43,010 nt of DNA from assembly GCA_005881275.1 (NCBI GenBank), contig VBEF01000077.1, positions 1 through 43,010 of the forward strand, read 5' to 3'. The DNA comes from Chloroflexota bacterium (lineage in GTDB: Bacteria > Chloroflexota > Dormibacteria > Dormibacterales > Dormibacteraceae). Positions 23,027 through 31,031 of this stretch are shown piece after piece. How positions within the stretch are numbered: position 1 is the first letter of the stretch; each line of letters opens with the position of its first letter. The notes under the pieces were generated by a model, which saw only the letters and a program-made list of their open reading frames with translations, had not been told where the DNA came from and made no database searches. The translations under genes were made by a program, and so were the position numbers.

Positions 23027-24659
23027 AGGGCGCGGGAAGGTCCACCTTCACGAGGTCTTGCGTCACAGGTGTCACATCCTCGAGCGCCGCCACAGCGCCG
23101 TTGCCCGATCGCTGCGCACGCCGCAAGGCGCTCCGCAGCTTGGGGATCTGGTCGCGCAGCGACTGCTCGACCCAGTCGAACGAGATGACACGCTCGTTGA
23201 CCTCCCAGAACAAGCCGTTCTGCATCGATTCCATCCGGATGAGCGCGGCTTCGACGAAATCAGGCGGCGCCGCCGCGATGCCCTCGACCAGCGCATGCGC
23301 GATGTCCTTCTCGTCCGACGCCATGGCCCAGCATGTCAGCTTCGCGACGCCCTTGAACAGTCCATTCAGCCCGATCGGACGCGCGTTGGGGATGAGCTCG
23401 AGGAGGTTGATCACCAACAGCTGAGCGAGGCGGAACGAGACCTGCGGATCGCGAACCCGTGCCTCGATTGCGAGGTCGGCTACGTCCTCAGCGGCGGCTC
23501 CGAAAATAGCGGGCATTCCCGCTTCGTCGAAATGGCGTCCGTAGCGAAGCAGATGAGAAGCGGCCTCGATCGCAAGGTCGCGCCGCCACTCGAGCGCCCC
23601 GATGGCGTAGCGGCGGTACTCGTTCATGATCCCTGACGCAAACGTGGGGGCCGAGCGGTTGATCGTCGCCCGCAGATAGGTGTTGAAGAACCGCAGGCAG
23701 AGCTCGGCGACCTCGGAGTCACCCGCCTCGATCGCGGCCAGCCCCACCTTGCGGGTGGCGACGGCGATCGCGTAGACGGCCTCCTTGCGGTGCAGCGGAG
23801 TCAGCCCGACCATGTCGACGAAGCTCGACATCACGGTGTACGCAAACCAGGTGCCGGCGCGATTGACCTCCGCGATGATCTGGTCCGACGCACCAGGAAG
23901 CTCCGCGTGCGCGACCTTGAACCATTCCGGGCGCAAGTTTTTCTTGACCGGCAAGTACTCGCGAGCCAGGAAGTCACCCATGACTTCGATGCTCAACACG
24001 AACACGGGCATATCGCCGAGCTGGACCGAACCAAACGCGATGTCCGACACCTGCTCGAGGCACGTCAGCAGCGAGCGCCGATGCTGCTGGCTGCGGCGAG
24101 CGTGCGTGCCTCCGCGCAGCTCTCGGCGGGCGCGTCGCATGATCCCCGAGACGAGCGTTTCGGCTCGCATCACCTCGAAGGTGTAGAGGACATATGGAAA
24201 CAGGAGAGCGAAGTTGATCAGCGCGAGCACTTCGGCGACGGCGACGCTCGCCAGCGGCACGTAGTTGACCTTCACCTCGGAGCGCACGAGAAAGGTGTAG
24301 AGAATCGAAGCCAGCGCGAAGCTCAGAACGAGGGCGTTCAGGGGGTTGCGGGTGAAGATGCCGATGATGCGAGGCGAGTACCGCGAGGATGTGGTCTGGA
24401 TGCCGAACATGACTCCCAGCAGCACGATGCTCAGGGTCACGCCTTCGGCGCCGCCGACCAGGGCGAGGGTCCCGGCGGCAGCCGCCGAATCCGGTGTGAA
24501 AAAGTCGGCGACCGAGCCGAAATGCAACGCGTCGAGGAAGCCGAAAAGGATCACGAGCATGACCGCGACCGTGACGAGGGCGAGGCCGGACAGCATCGCG
24601 CCCACCCAACCGATAGAGGTGGCCTTCTCTGGATTGCGGGCGGACTTGGGGTCAGGCAT
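23007..24659 (-). CDS. DUF2254-like membrane protein
   Basis: A 550-residue protein with four membrane helices in the first 175 residues, and a long soluble, helical C-terminal half. The segment GVTLSIVLLGVMFGIQTTSS followed by RYSPRIIGIFTRNP corresponds to the DUF2254 signature (a membrane helix followed by a Ser-Pro-Arg loop). No transport or enzyme motif is seen. The C-terminal half (ALEWRRDLAIEAASHLLRYG and similar helices) resembles helical repeats. The start is ATG 24659, 30 bases from the divergent HAD gene, so promoters must overlap. It is a conserved hypothetical with an unknown role in the envelope. Confidence 0.7.
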   Translation of the reverse strand: MPDPKSARNPEKATSIGWVGAMLSGLALVTVAVMLVILFGFLDALHFGSVADFFTPDSAAAAGTLALVGGAEGVTLSIVLLGVMFGIQTTSSRYSPRIIGIFTRNPLNALVLSFALASILYTFLVRSEVKVNYVPLASVAVAEVLALINFALLFPYVLYTFEVMRAETLVSGIMRRARRELRGGTHARRSQQHRRSLLTCLEQVSDIAFGSVQLGDMPVFVLSIEVMGDFLAREYLPVKKNLRPEWFKVAHAELPGASDQIIAEVNRAGTWFAYTVMSSFVDMVGLTPLHRKEAVYAIAVATRKVGLAAIEAGDSEVAELCLRFFNTYLRATINRSAPTFASGIMNEYRRYAIGALEWRRDLAIEAASHLLRYGRHFDEAGMPAIFGAAAEDVADLAIEARVRDPQVSFRLAQLLVINLLELIPNARPIGLNGLFKGVAKLTCWAMASDEKDIAHALVEGIAAAPPDFVEAALIRMESMQNGLFWEVNERVISFDWVEQSLRDQIPKLRSALRRAQRSGNGAVAALEDVTPVTQDLVKVDLPAPSTTPAG

Positions 24660-24675
24660 GCGGCAACGGCGATCC

Positions 24676-24681
24676 TAAGCT
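24676..24681 (+). promoter_or_regulatory. Candidate leaderless -10 box for the HAD gene
   Basis: TAAGCT lies 8 bases before GTG 24690, in the 30-base gap between two divergent genes. No ribosome site is present. Confidence 0.45.
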
Positions 24682-24689
24682 GTGGGAAC

Positions 24690-25241
24690 GTGATTCGAGC
24701 CATCGTGTTCGACTTCGACGGCCTCATCCTCGACACGGAGGAGCCCGTCTACCGCTCGTGGCTTGAGGTTTACGAGGCGCACGGCGAAGAGCTGCCGTTT
24801 GAGCGTTGGGTCCAGATCGTCGGATCGACCACCACTGGATTCCATCCCCAGTACCACCTGGAGGAGCGGCTTCTGAAGCTGGGCGTTGCCTCGAGCTCGA
24901 CAGCGGAATGGGTGAGGGGACACCTGGCGAGGCTCGGCATCCTCGAGCGGTTCGACTGCATGCGCTGCCGCGATGACGTCGCCCACGTGAAGCCCGAACC
25001 AGATCTCTATGTCGCGGTACTCGATTGCCTCGGCGTCCCGCCGACGGAGGCGATCGCGATCGAGGATTCGCCGAATGGCGTGACGGCGGCCAAGCGGGCG
25101 GGAATGCGGTGCGTCGCGATCCCGAACTCGATCACCGCGCGCCTCGACCTGAGCCACGCCGACCTGATCCTCGCCAGCCTGGCCGAGGTGACCCTCCAGC
25201 AGCTGCTCGACCGCGTCGACCCCCCGACCGAGACGTCTTAA
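24690..25241 (+). CDS. HAD-superfamily phosphatase (beta-phosphoglucomutase-like) with a shortened cap
   Basis: A 183-residue HAD hydrolase, short for this class (normally about 215-230). Motif I is intact (VFDFDGLILDTE with Asp8 and Asp10), as are motif II VASSS, motif III Lys in HVKPEPDLY, and motif IV IEDSPNG. The stretch from HLEERLLK runs straight into LGVASSS at about 24865-24885. Relatives have roughly 35-40 more residues there, including the end of the helical cap and the L-P-G-V turn. An in-frame internal deletion is inferred. The substrate is probably a small phosphate ester, and activity may be altered. The start is GTG 24690 with TAAGCT upstream. The PFK gene follows after 10 bases. 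Confidence 0.82.
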   Translation: MIRAIVFDFDGLILDTEEPVYRSWLEVYEAHGEELPFERWVQIVGSTTTGFHPQYHLEERLLKLGVASSSTAEWVRGHLARLGILERFDCMRCRDDVAHVKPEPDLYVAVLDCLGVPPTEAIAIEDSPNGVTAAKRAGMRCVAIPNSITARLDLSHADLILASLAEVTLQQLLDRVDPPTETS

Positions 25242-25244
25242 CCT
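25239..25244 (+). promoter_or_regulatory. Candidate leaderless -10 box for the phosphofructokinase gene
   Basis: TAACCT, overlapping the HAD stop TAA, lies exactly 7 bases before GTG 25252. There is no Shine-Dalgarno site, which fits leaderless initiation. Confidence 0.5.
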
Positions 25245-25251
25245 ATCTTGC

Positions 25252-26286
25252 GTGCGGATAGGGATCCTGACCGGCGGCGGTGACGCGCCTGGACTGAACG
25301 CCGCCATACGCGCGGTCGCGCGGCGAGCCTTCCAGCTCGGGCACCGTGTGAGTGGTGTGAAGAACGGCTGGGCTGGATGCCTCGAGGAGGGGCTCATCGA
25401 CGAGCTCATGCCGGCGGACGTCCGCGGCATACTGCCGATGGGTGGCACGATCCTGGGCACCTCGCGCACCAACCCCGCCAAAGAAAAGGATGGCATCGCC
25501 CGCGTCATGAAGACGCTTCGCCACCACGGCGTCGACGCCCTCGTCCCGATCGGCGGCGACGACACGCTGACCGTCGCCGCGAAGCTGGCCGAGGCCGGCT
25601 TTCCAACCGTCGGCGTGCCCAAGACGATAGACAACGACCTGTCGGTGACAGAGTTCTGCATCGGATTCGACACCGCGGTCGGGGTCGTGACCGAGGCGCT
25701 CGACAGGCTTCACACGACCGCCTCTGCCCACCACCGCGTCATGGTCGTCGAGGTAATGGGCCGCGATACCGGGTGGGTTGCCCTGATGGGTGGCATCGCC
25801 GGGGGGGCGGACCTGATCATCATTCCCGAGTTCGAGCTCGCCCTGCCCGATGTGGTGGCTCATCTCTACCGCCGTCGCGGCGAGGGCAAGCTCTTCAGCA
25901 TCATCGTGGTGGCCGAAGGGGCGAAGATCGCCGAGCTCGAGCGAGAGCTGGGCGGCGAGGCCGAGAAGGACGCGTTCGGCCACGTGCGTCTGGCCAAGCG
26001 AGGAATCGGTGACATCCTGGCCAGCTCGGTGGAGCGGAATACCGGGTTCGAGACCAGGGTGACGGTGCTCGGCCACCTCCAGCGAGGTGGTTCACCTACG
26101 CCGGTCGACCGGATCTGGGCCACACGACTGGGCGTCGCCGCGGTGGAGCTGATCGTGGACGGCAAGAGCGGTGTGATCCCGGTCCGGCGCAACGGCGACA
26201 TCGAGGTCGTCCCGCTCACCGACGTGATCAAAGAACAGCGGCGCGTGCCCAAGGAGCTGTACGAGCTCACGCAAGTCTTCGTCTAA
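25252..26286 (+). CDS. 6-phosphofructokinase, probably pyrophosphate-dependent
   Basis: A 344-residue phosphofructokinase of the PfkA/Pfp family (group III-like). The nucleotide or PPi site is GILTGGGDAPGLNA, and the catalytic segment is PKTIDNDL. In the numbering, which happens to match E. coli PfkA, residue 104 is Asp (GGDDT) and residue 124 is Lys (PKTIDND). Asp104 and Lys124 are the residues that mark PPi-using enzymes, whereas ATP enzymes carry Gly104. It catalyses phosphorylation of fructose 6-phosphate, reversibly if PPi-driven. Other landmarks are VVEVMGRDTGWVALMGG and GHLQRGGSPTP. The start is GTG 25252, with a TAACCT box 7 bases upstream. Confidence 0.93.
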   Translation: MRIGILTGGGDAPGLNAAIRAVARRAFQLGHRVSGVKNGWAGCLEEGLIDELMPADVRGILPMGGTILGTSRTNPAKEKDGIARVMKTLRHHGVDALVPIGGDDTLTVAAKLAEAGFPTVGVPKTIDNDLSVTEFCIGFDTAVGVVTEALDRLHTTASAHHRVMVVEVMGRDTGWVALMGGIAGGADLIIIPEFELALPDVVAHLYRRRGEGKLFSIIVVAEGAKIAELERELGGEAEKDAFGHVRLAKRGIGDILASSVERNTGFETRVTVLGHLQRGGSPTPVDRIWATRLGVAAVELIVDGKSGVIPVRRNGDIEVVPLTDVIKEQRRVPKELYELTQVFV

Positions 26287-26311
26287 GGACACGCCGTCCC
26301 GCCGTAAGCGG

Positions 26312-26875
26312 ATGCTCGAGCTGTCGGGCACCGGCGACGACGGCACCACAGGCCTTCTGGGCGGCGGCCGCGCTCCCAAGGACGATCCGCGTATCGAGGC
26401 GTTCGGCACGGTCGACGAGGCCTCGAGCGCGCTCGGCCTGGCCCGCGCCCTCTCGCCTCACGCGCGCGTCACCACTATCTGTGAGGAGCTGCAGCGTGGG
26501 CTGTACGCGGTTGGCGCGGAGCTGGGCACCAATCCTGAGGTGGACAAGACATTCGTCACGACCGGGCCGGCCCAGATCCAGCGTCTCGAGCAGATGATCA
26601 GTGAGCTCGAGTCGGAGGCCGTGATGCCCGGCGGCTTCATCTTGCCCGGCGGGACGCCGGCGTCCGGCGCGCTCGACCTGGCACGAGCCATCACGCGGAG
26701 GGCCGAGCGGCGTTGCGTGACCCTAGAGCGGGCCGGCGGCCTGCCGAATCCGGACGTCCGCCGCTGGCTGAACCGCCTGAGCCTGCTCCTCTTCGTGCTC
26801 GGTCGCTACGAAGAAAGCGTGGCCGGCAAGCGCCCTGAACCCGCCAAGAGGGCCGGCCCAGGGCGTTCTAGTTAA
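26312..26875 (+). CDS. Cob(I)alamin adenosyltransferase, PduO type
   Basis: A 187-residue PduO-type ATP:cob(I)alamin adenosyltransferase, the trimeric helical enzyme that makes adenosylcobalamin. The ATP motif TGDDGTTGLLGGGR is at residues 7-20, followed by the KDDPRIEAFGTVDEASSALG helix. The later block ARAITRRAERR is the conserved substrate-site helix, followed by LNRLSLLLFVLGRYEE. The N-terminal S/T-G-T-G-D segment fits the family. The start ATG 26312 lacks a strong ribosome site and lies 25 bases after the PFK stop, so co-transcription with it is likely. It implies use of B12 by the cell; no other cobalamin gene lies in the window. Confidence 0.93.
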   Translation: MLELSGTGDDGTTGLLGGGRAPKDDPRIEAFGTVDEASSALGLARALSPHARVTTICEELQRGLYAVGAELGTNPEVDKTFVTTGPAQIQRLEQMISELESEAVMPGGFILPGGTPASGALDLARAITRRAERRCVTLERAGGLPNPDVRRWLNRLSLLLFVLGRYEESVAGKRPEPAKRAGPGRSS

Positions 26876-26887
26876 GCTTCGACTCAG

Positions 26888-27823
26888 GTGGACCCACTGA
26901 CTTACGCGGCCCTCATTCTCGTCGCCCTGCTCATCGTCTTTGTCGCTCTTTCGTATCAGATATACCGCCGTGCCTTTTTGCCGCCGCGAATGACCTGGCT
27001 CGACGACTTCAGCTTTACGCCCTTCGAGTTCCAGGCCGACTACGAAGAGGTCGAGCTGGTCACCGCGGACGGCGTCAACTTCGGAGCCTGGCATTTTCGG
27101 CAGCCGGGCTCGCCGCAGACGGTGATCATCTCGGGTGGTCACAAAGGCCAGCGCCAGGGCGCGCTCGGCATAGCAGTCGCCCTCTGGCGGAAAGGTTTCA
27201 ACGTCGTCCTTTATTCGTACCGAGGAATGCCCGGAAGCGACCGCGCCCCGATCACGTTCGGTATCAAGGAGGTGCTCGAGCTGCAGGCTGTCATCGCGTT
27301 CGCCCGCAAGCGCATCCCTGGTGCACGAATTGGTTTGCTCGGCTACTCGATGGGCGCCGTCGTTTCGCTGCTGGGCGCCGCGGGCGAGCCTGGCGTGCAG
27401 GCGTTGGTCCTCGACAGCCCCTTCAGTGAGCTGCGCACGTTGTTGATCGAGAACGTGAGAAGCGCGAGCAAGTTGCCCGGGACGCCGTTCGTCTGGCTCG
27501 CGGGATTGATGTTCTGGCTCCGGACGCGGTGCTGGCTTGGCGCATGCAGCCCGATCGACGTGCTCAGCTCGCTTGAGCCGCGGCCGCTGTTCTTCATCCA
27601 CGGCGGAGCGGACGGGATCACCAACGTCAACCACAGCCGGCGCCTGTACGACGCGTACCGAGGTCCGCGGGAGATCTGGATCGTGCAGGGCGCCCCACAC
27701 ACGGGCGCGTATTTCGCGGACCGGCCGCTATACGTCGAGCGGGTCGCGGGTTTCTTTGCGCGCCATCTTGGGCTCGACGTGAGCAGCCACCTGCGATTGG
27801 TGGAAGAGGAAGAAGTCGGCTGA
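26888..27823 (+). CDS. Membrane-anchored alpha/beta hydrolase
   Basis: A 311-residue protein with an N-terminal membrane helix (residues 6-25) followed by an alpha/beta-hydrolase domain. The nucleophile elbow is GYSMG near residue 155. The acid is probably in HGGADGITNVNHS, and the His is in QGAPHTGAYF near the C-terminus. The family resembles BAAT-like or serine aminopeptidase-type hydrolases (YfhR/bem46-like). Substrate unknown; an ester or peptide seems likely. The start is GTG 26888, 12 bases after the PduO stop, so it may be in the same transcript. It converges on the Hint lipoprotein gene with a 38-base gap. Confidence 0.82.
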   Translation: MDPLTYAALILVALLIVFVALSYQIYRRAFLPPRMTWLDDFSFTPFEFQADYEEVELVTADGVNFGAWHFRQPGSPQTVIISGGHKGQRQGALGIAVALWRKGFNVVLYSYRGMPGSDRAPITFGIKEVLELQAVIAFARKRIPGARIGLLGYSMGAVVSLLGAAGEPGVQALVLDSPFSELRTLLIENVRSASKLPGTPFVWLAGLMFWLRTRCWLGACSPIDVLSSLEPRPLFFIHGGADGITNVNHSRRLYDAYRGPREIWIVQGAPHTGAYFADRPLYVERVAGFFARHLGLDVSSHLRLVEEEEVG

Positions 27824-27861
27824 TACCAGGCGGGTTCACCGAAGACGTATGTGATCAGCGT

Positions 27862-28746
27862 CTACCGGTGGGCGAGAGTGCTCGAGAGCAGGATCCCATT
27901 CGCCCAGTAATGACCGGTCGCGCCGGAGGGCAGCAGGTCGTACGTCTGCCCGGCGGCGTACGGGACGAGCTCCAAATGCATGATCGTCGAGCCGTCCAGG
28001 ATGTCACCAATATTGAGAGTGCCGACCGGGCGGCCGTCCGCGGTTTTGTGCCCCGGCGAAACCAACACCTCGCGGCCGTCGGCGAGCACGAGGTGCACCA
28101 CGCGATGAGTCGCTGGGGCCTCCATGCTCCCGACCTCTACCACTGGAGCGGCGACCCGCGATCCATCCGCGGCCTGGGTCCACACGATCGTCCCGACCCG
28201 AACCTCCGTGACGCGAATTAGTCCGTTCGGGCTGGCGATCAGGGCCGAGGCGGCCAGGCAGATCGGACAGTTCGGCGGACCGCTCGGCGCGCGGGAGCTC
28301 ACGGTCACGACACCGTCCGCGCGAACGGTTCCCCCGACCATCTCGTAAGCCGCGCTGCCGCCCTTCGACTGGACGCGGTACTGAAACGAGTAATCAGACC
28401 CGGTCGGGGTGAGGGTCATCGCCTGGAGCAGCTTCCAGGCCCGGTAGACGACCAGCTTCTGCGCGTCGGTCAGATCCCCTGAGGGAAGGTGCTCGTGGGC
28501 GACGATCGCCGTGTACATCTCCGAGTCGGCCTTGATCTGCGGGTAAGTCGAGACGGCATTGGCCTCCTCGCCGCCCTGCCGGGCGATCGGGTAGAAATCC
28601 CGATCGCAGTACACAGGCTTGCCCACTGAATCCACCAGCGCGAACCTCAGCTGGGTCATCGTGAGCGGGGTACCCACGGCTGGTGCCGGGCTGGCCGTGC
28701 CACACGCAACCGTCAGGACGAGAAAGAGGGTGAGAGCCAGTCTCAT
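27862..28746 (-). CDS. Lipoprotein with a C-terminal Hint (intein-like) domain
   Basis: A 294-residue lipoprotein. The signal peptide MRLALTLFLVLTVAC ends in a lipobox with Cys15 as the lipidated residue. Residues 25-155 form a domain I do not recognise. Residues 160-294 form a Hint-type domain: Cys163 (in CPICLAAS) with PNGLIRV, the block B motif with Ser230 and His233 (VSPGHK), GDILDG, and a C-terminal block TYDLLPSG and YWANGILLSST. The usual C-terminal His-Asn of inteins is replaced by Ser-Ser, so splicing is unlikely; N-S acyl shift or cleavage at Cys163 remains possible. It is divergent from MoxR-DUF58-TgpA. The start ATG 28746 is favoured over an upstream in-frame ATG because it gives a signal peptide. 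Confidence 0.8.
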   Translation of the reverse strand: MRLALTLFLVLTVACGTASPAPAVGTPLTMTQLRFALVDSVGKPVYCDRDFYPIARQGGEEANAVSTYPQIKADSEMYTAIVAHEHLPSGDLTDAQKLVVYRAWKLLQAMTLTPTGSDYSFQYRVQSKGGSAAYEMVGGTVRADGVVTVSSRAPSGPPNCPICLAASALIASPNGLIRVTEVRVGTIVWTQAADGSRVAAPVVEVGSMEAPATHRVVHLVLADGREVLVSPGHKTADGRPVGTLNIGDILDGSTIMHLELVPYAAGQTYDLLPSGATGHYWANGILLSSTLAHR

Positions 28747-28849
28747 CTCAAGGCAAGGACGCTCCAGGATGGAATTTGGTAACTGGCGGCGGAACCAAAC
28801 GTACCCCACAGCCGTATTCACCTGAGGTGGGACACCAGAACGGCGAACC

Positions 28850-28855
28850 TATAAT
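28850..28855 (+). promoter_or_regulatory. Perfect -10 box with leaderless spacing for the MoxR gene
   Basis: TATAAT at 28850-28855 lies exactly 7 bases before GTG 28863. No ribosome site precedes that GTG. This supports a leaderless MoxR mRNA and the shorter start. Confidence 0.6.
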
Positions 28856-28862
28856 CGCGGGA

Positions 28863-29822
28863 GTGGGGGCAGCTGAAATCGTCGCTCGTGTCGCCGATTC
28901 GTTCATGCAGAACGTGGCCCGGGCGATCATCAACAAAGAAGAAGAGATCAAGCTCTGCCTCGTCACCCTGCTTTGCGAAGGGCACCTGTTGATCGAGGAT
29001 GTCCCCGGGGTCGGCAAGACCATGCTCGCCAAGTCGCTGGCCCGTTCGCTCGACTGCAGCTTTCGCCGCATCCAGTTCACCCCGGATCTTTTGCCTTCTG
29101 ACGTCACAGGCGTCCGGGCGTTCAACCAGAAGATCAATGACTTCGAGTTCCGACCGGGGCCTGTCTTCGCCCAGGTCGTGCTCGCGGACGAGATCAACCG
29201 GGCCAGCCCGAAGACGCAGTCCGCACTCCTGGAGGCGATGGAAGAGCGCCAGGTCACGATTGACGGAGAGACGCACGTCCTGCCCAAGCCCTTCATGGTC
29301 ATGGCGACTCAAAACCCCGTCGAGTACTCGGGCACCTTCCCGCTGCCTGAGGCCCAGCTTGACCGCTTCTTGATGAAGGTCAAGCTCGGTTACCTGACGG
29401 AAAAAGAAGAGGCCAACCTGTTGAACCAGCACAAGGTCGAGTCCCCGATGGAGGAGCTGCAGCCGGTTGTTTCACCGAACGAGCTGACGGCGGCCCAGAG
29501 CGCAGTGGCCGATGTCTTCGTCAAGCCTGAGCTGCGCGAGTACATCGCGAGGCTGGTGGGTAGGACGCGCGGCAATCCCGAGGTCGCACTCGGCGCCAGC
29601 ACGCGTGGCACCCTCAACCTCTTCCACGCAAGCCAGGCGCTGGCCGCGATTCAGGGCCGGGGCTTTGTGACCCCCGACGACATCAAGACGCTTGCCGAGC
29701 CGGTTCTTGCGCACCGAATCATCCTGCGGCCGAACGCCGAGATGCAGGGCCAGAGCGCGGGCAAGCTGGTGGCGGGACTGCTCGAGCGCGAGCACGTGCC
29801 TCAGATGGCCTACGACGGGTAG
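28863..29822 (+). CDS. MoxR family AAA+ ATPase
   Basis: A MoxR-type AAA+ ATPase of about 319 residues. Walker A is EDVPGVGKT, with the lysine at about residue 52. Walker B is in VVLADEINRASPKTQSALLE, sensor 1 in MVMATQNPVEYSGT, and the arginine-finger region in PEAQLDRFLMKV. The C-terminal helical lid begins around ASTRGTLNLFHASQA. MoxR proteins act as chaperones or regulators of partner proteins, often VWA or DUF58 proteins. It precedes DUF58 and TgpA genes, the widespread operon. The start GTG 28863 is 7 bases downstream of a TATAAT box; earlier in-frame starts (GTG 28827, TTG 28776) have no support. Confidence 0.95.
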   Translation: MGAAEIVARVADSFMQNVARAIINKEEEIKLCLVTLLCEGHLLIEDVPGVGKTMLAKSLARSLDCSFRRIQFTPDLLPSDVTGVRAFNQKINDFEFRPGPVFAQVVLADEINRASPKTQSALLEAMEERQVTIDGETHVLPKPFMVMATQNPVEYSGTFPLPEAQLDRFLMKVKLGYLTEKEEANLLNQHKVESPMEELQPVVSPNELTAAQSAVADVFVKPELREYIARLVGRTRGNPEVALGASTRGTLNLFHASQALAAIQGRGFVTPDDIKTLAEPVLAHRIILRPNAEMQGQSAGKLVAGLLEREHVPQMAYDG

Positions 29823-29840
29823 CGACAAACAGGTTTCCCG

Positions 29841-31031
29841 ATGAGCAAGGTCGCCCTCGCCGGCGCGCTGGTGCTGCTCATGTTCTTCTCCTACCTGACC
29901 GGCATCAAGACCGCCTTCGTGTTCGGATACGCCCTCTCTCTCCTCTTCCTCGTCGCATGGGCCTGGCCGCGTCTCGCGATTCGGGGAGTGACGCTGCAGC
30001 GGCGCGTCGACCCCGGCACCCCAACCGTCGGGGAGGTGTACGAGGAGGAGTTCGAGGTGAGGCGAAAGGGCTGGATCCCAGCGCCGTGGGTCGAGGTCCG
30101 TGACCTCAGCCAGATCGCCGACTATCAGCCCGGGCGCGTCATCTCTCTCGGCGGCGAAATCGTGAAGTGGAGGGCGCGCGGCGTCTATCGACGGCGGGGC
30201 TGGATGGCGCTGGGGCCGACCTCTCTGCGTGTCCGCGAACCCTTTGGCCTGTTCGACCGCGAGCTCAAGGTCACGCAGCGCACGTCGATCCTGGTCTATC
30301 CGCGCGTGCGGCCGGTGCCGGACCTGATGACTCCCAGCTCGCAGCAGGTCGGTACCTCGCAGTCGCTCGGTGCGTGGGCCGACTACCCACCGGAAACGGG
30401 CGGCGTACGGGACTACGTCACAGGGGATAACTTCGGGCGCATCCACTGGCCGCTGTCGGCGAAGCACCAGCGCTTGATGTCGAAGACGTTCGAGCAGCCG
30501 CTGACCACGGACCTCTGGATCCTCCTCGACCTCGACCGAGGCGTGCATTTCGGTGACGGGGAGGAGTCGACGGTCGAGTACTCGGTGAGCCTGGCGGCGT
30601 CGATGGCCGCGCAGGTGCACAGTCGCGGCCGCCAGGTGGGTCTGATCGCCAACGACTCGCGCGGCACGGTGCTCGAGCCTCACCGCGCGGTGCGCCAGGA
30701 CCGCCTGATCCTCGACTACCTCGCGGTCTGTCAGGCCGACGGTCGGACCCCGTTGACCCAGACGCTGGCATGGGATCGCATTCGCAGGCTGCCCCGCCGC
30801 GCCATCGCCGTGATCACGCCGAGCGCGGATCCAGAGTGGGTGCGCCTGCTGCAAGCGGTGCGAGGCCGCCGCTCGACCCTCATTGTGTTCTACCTGGACG
30901 TGGCCAGCTTCGGCGGGCCCGACCAGAACCCGAGCTTCGACCTCGGCCAGGACGTCGACCTGTACGTAGTGCGCAAGGGCGACGACTTCGCGCGCCTCGT
31001 GAGGACAAGGGATGCGATACGTATCGCCTGA
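29841..31031 (+). CDS. DUF58 domain membrane-associated protein
   Basis: A 396-residue DUF58 protein. Two N-terminal hydrophobic segments (residues 5-42) anchor it to the membrane. The conserved DUF58 block is VRDYVTGDNFGRIHW, followed by SAKHQRLMSKTFEQ near residues 195-215, and then a VWA-like region (LWILLDLDRGVHFG). DUF58 proteins are thought to work with MoxR ATPases. The ATG lies 19 bases after the MoxR stop. Its end overlaps the transglutaminase gene by 20 bases, which couples their translation. Role in the envelope inferred from the operon. Confidence 0.92.
   Translation: MSKVALAGALVLLMFFSYLTGIKTAFVFGYALSLLFLVAWAWPRLAIRGVTLQRRVDPGTPTVGEVYEEEFEVRRKGWIPAPWVEVRDLSQIADYQPGRVISLGGEIVKWRARGVYRRRGWMALGPTSLRVREPFGLFDRELKVTQRTSILVYPRVRPVPDLMTPSSQQVGTSQSLGAWADYPPETGGVRDYVTGDNFGRIHWPLSAKHQRLMSKTFEQPLTTDLWILLDLDRGVHFGDGEESTVEYSVSLAASMAAQVHSRGRQVGLIANDSRGTVLEPHRAVRQDRLILDYLAVCQADGRTPLTQTLAWDRIRRLPRRAIAVITPSADPEWVRLLQAVRGRRSTLIVFYLDVASFGGPDQNPSFDLGQDVDLYVVRKGDDFARLVRTRDAIRIA

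Noticed and set aside
23790-24689. Long plus-strand open frame in front of the HAD gene
   Set aside because: It lies antisense to the DUF2254-like gene, is rich in His/Glu/Arg/Gln and lacks any motif; the HAD domain begins at GTG 24690.
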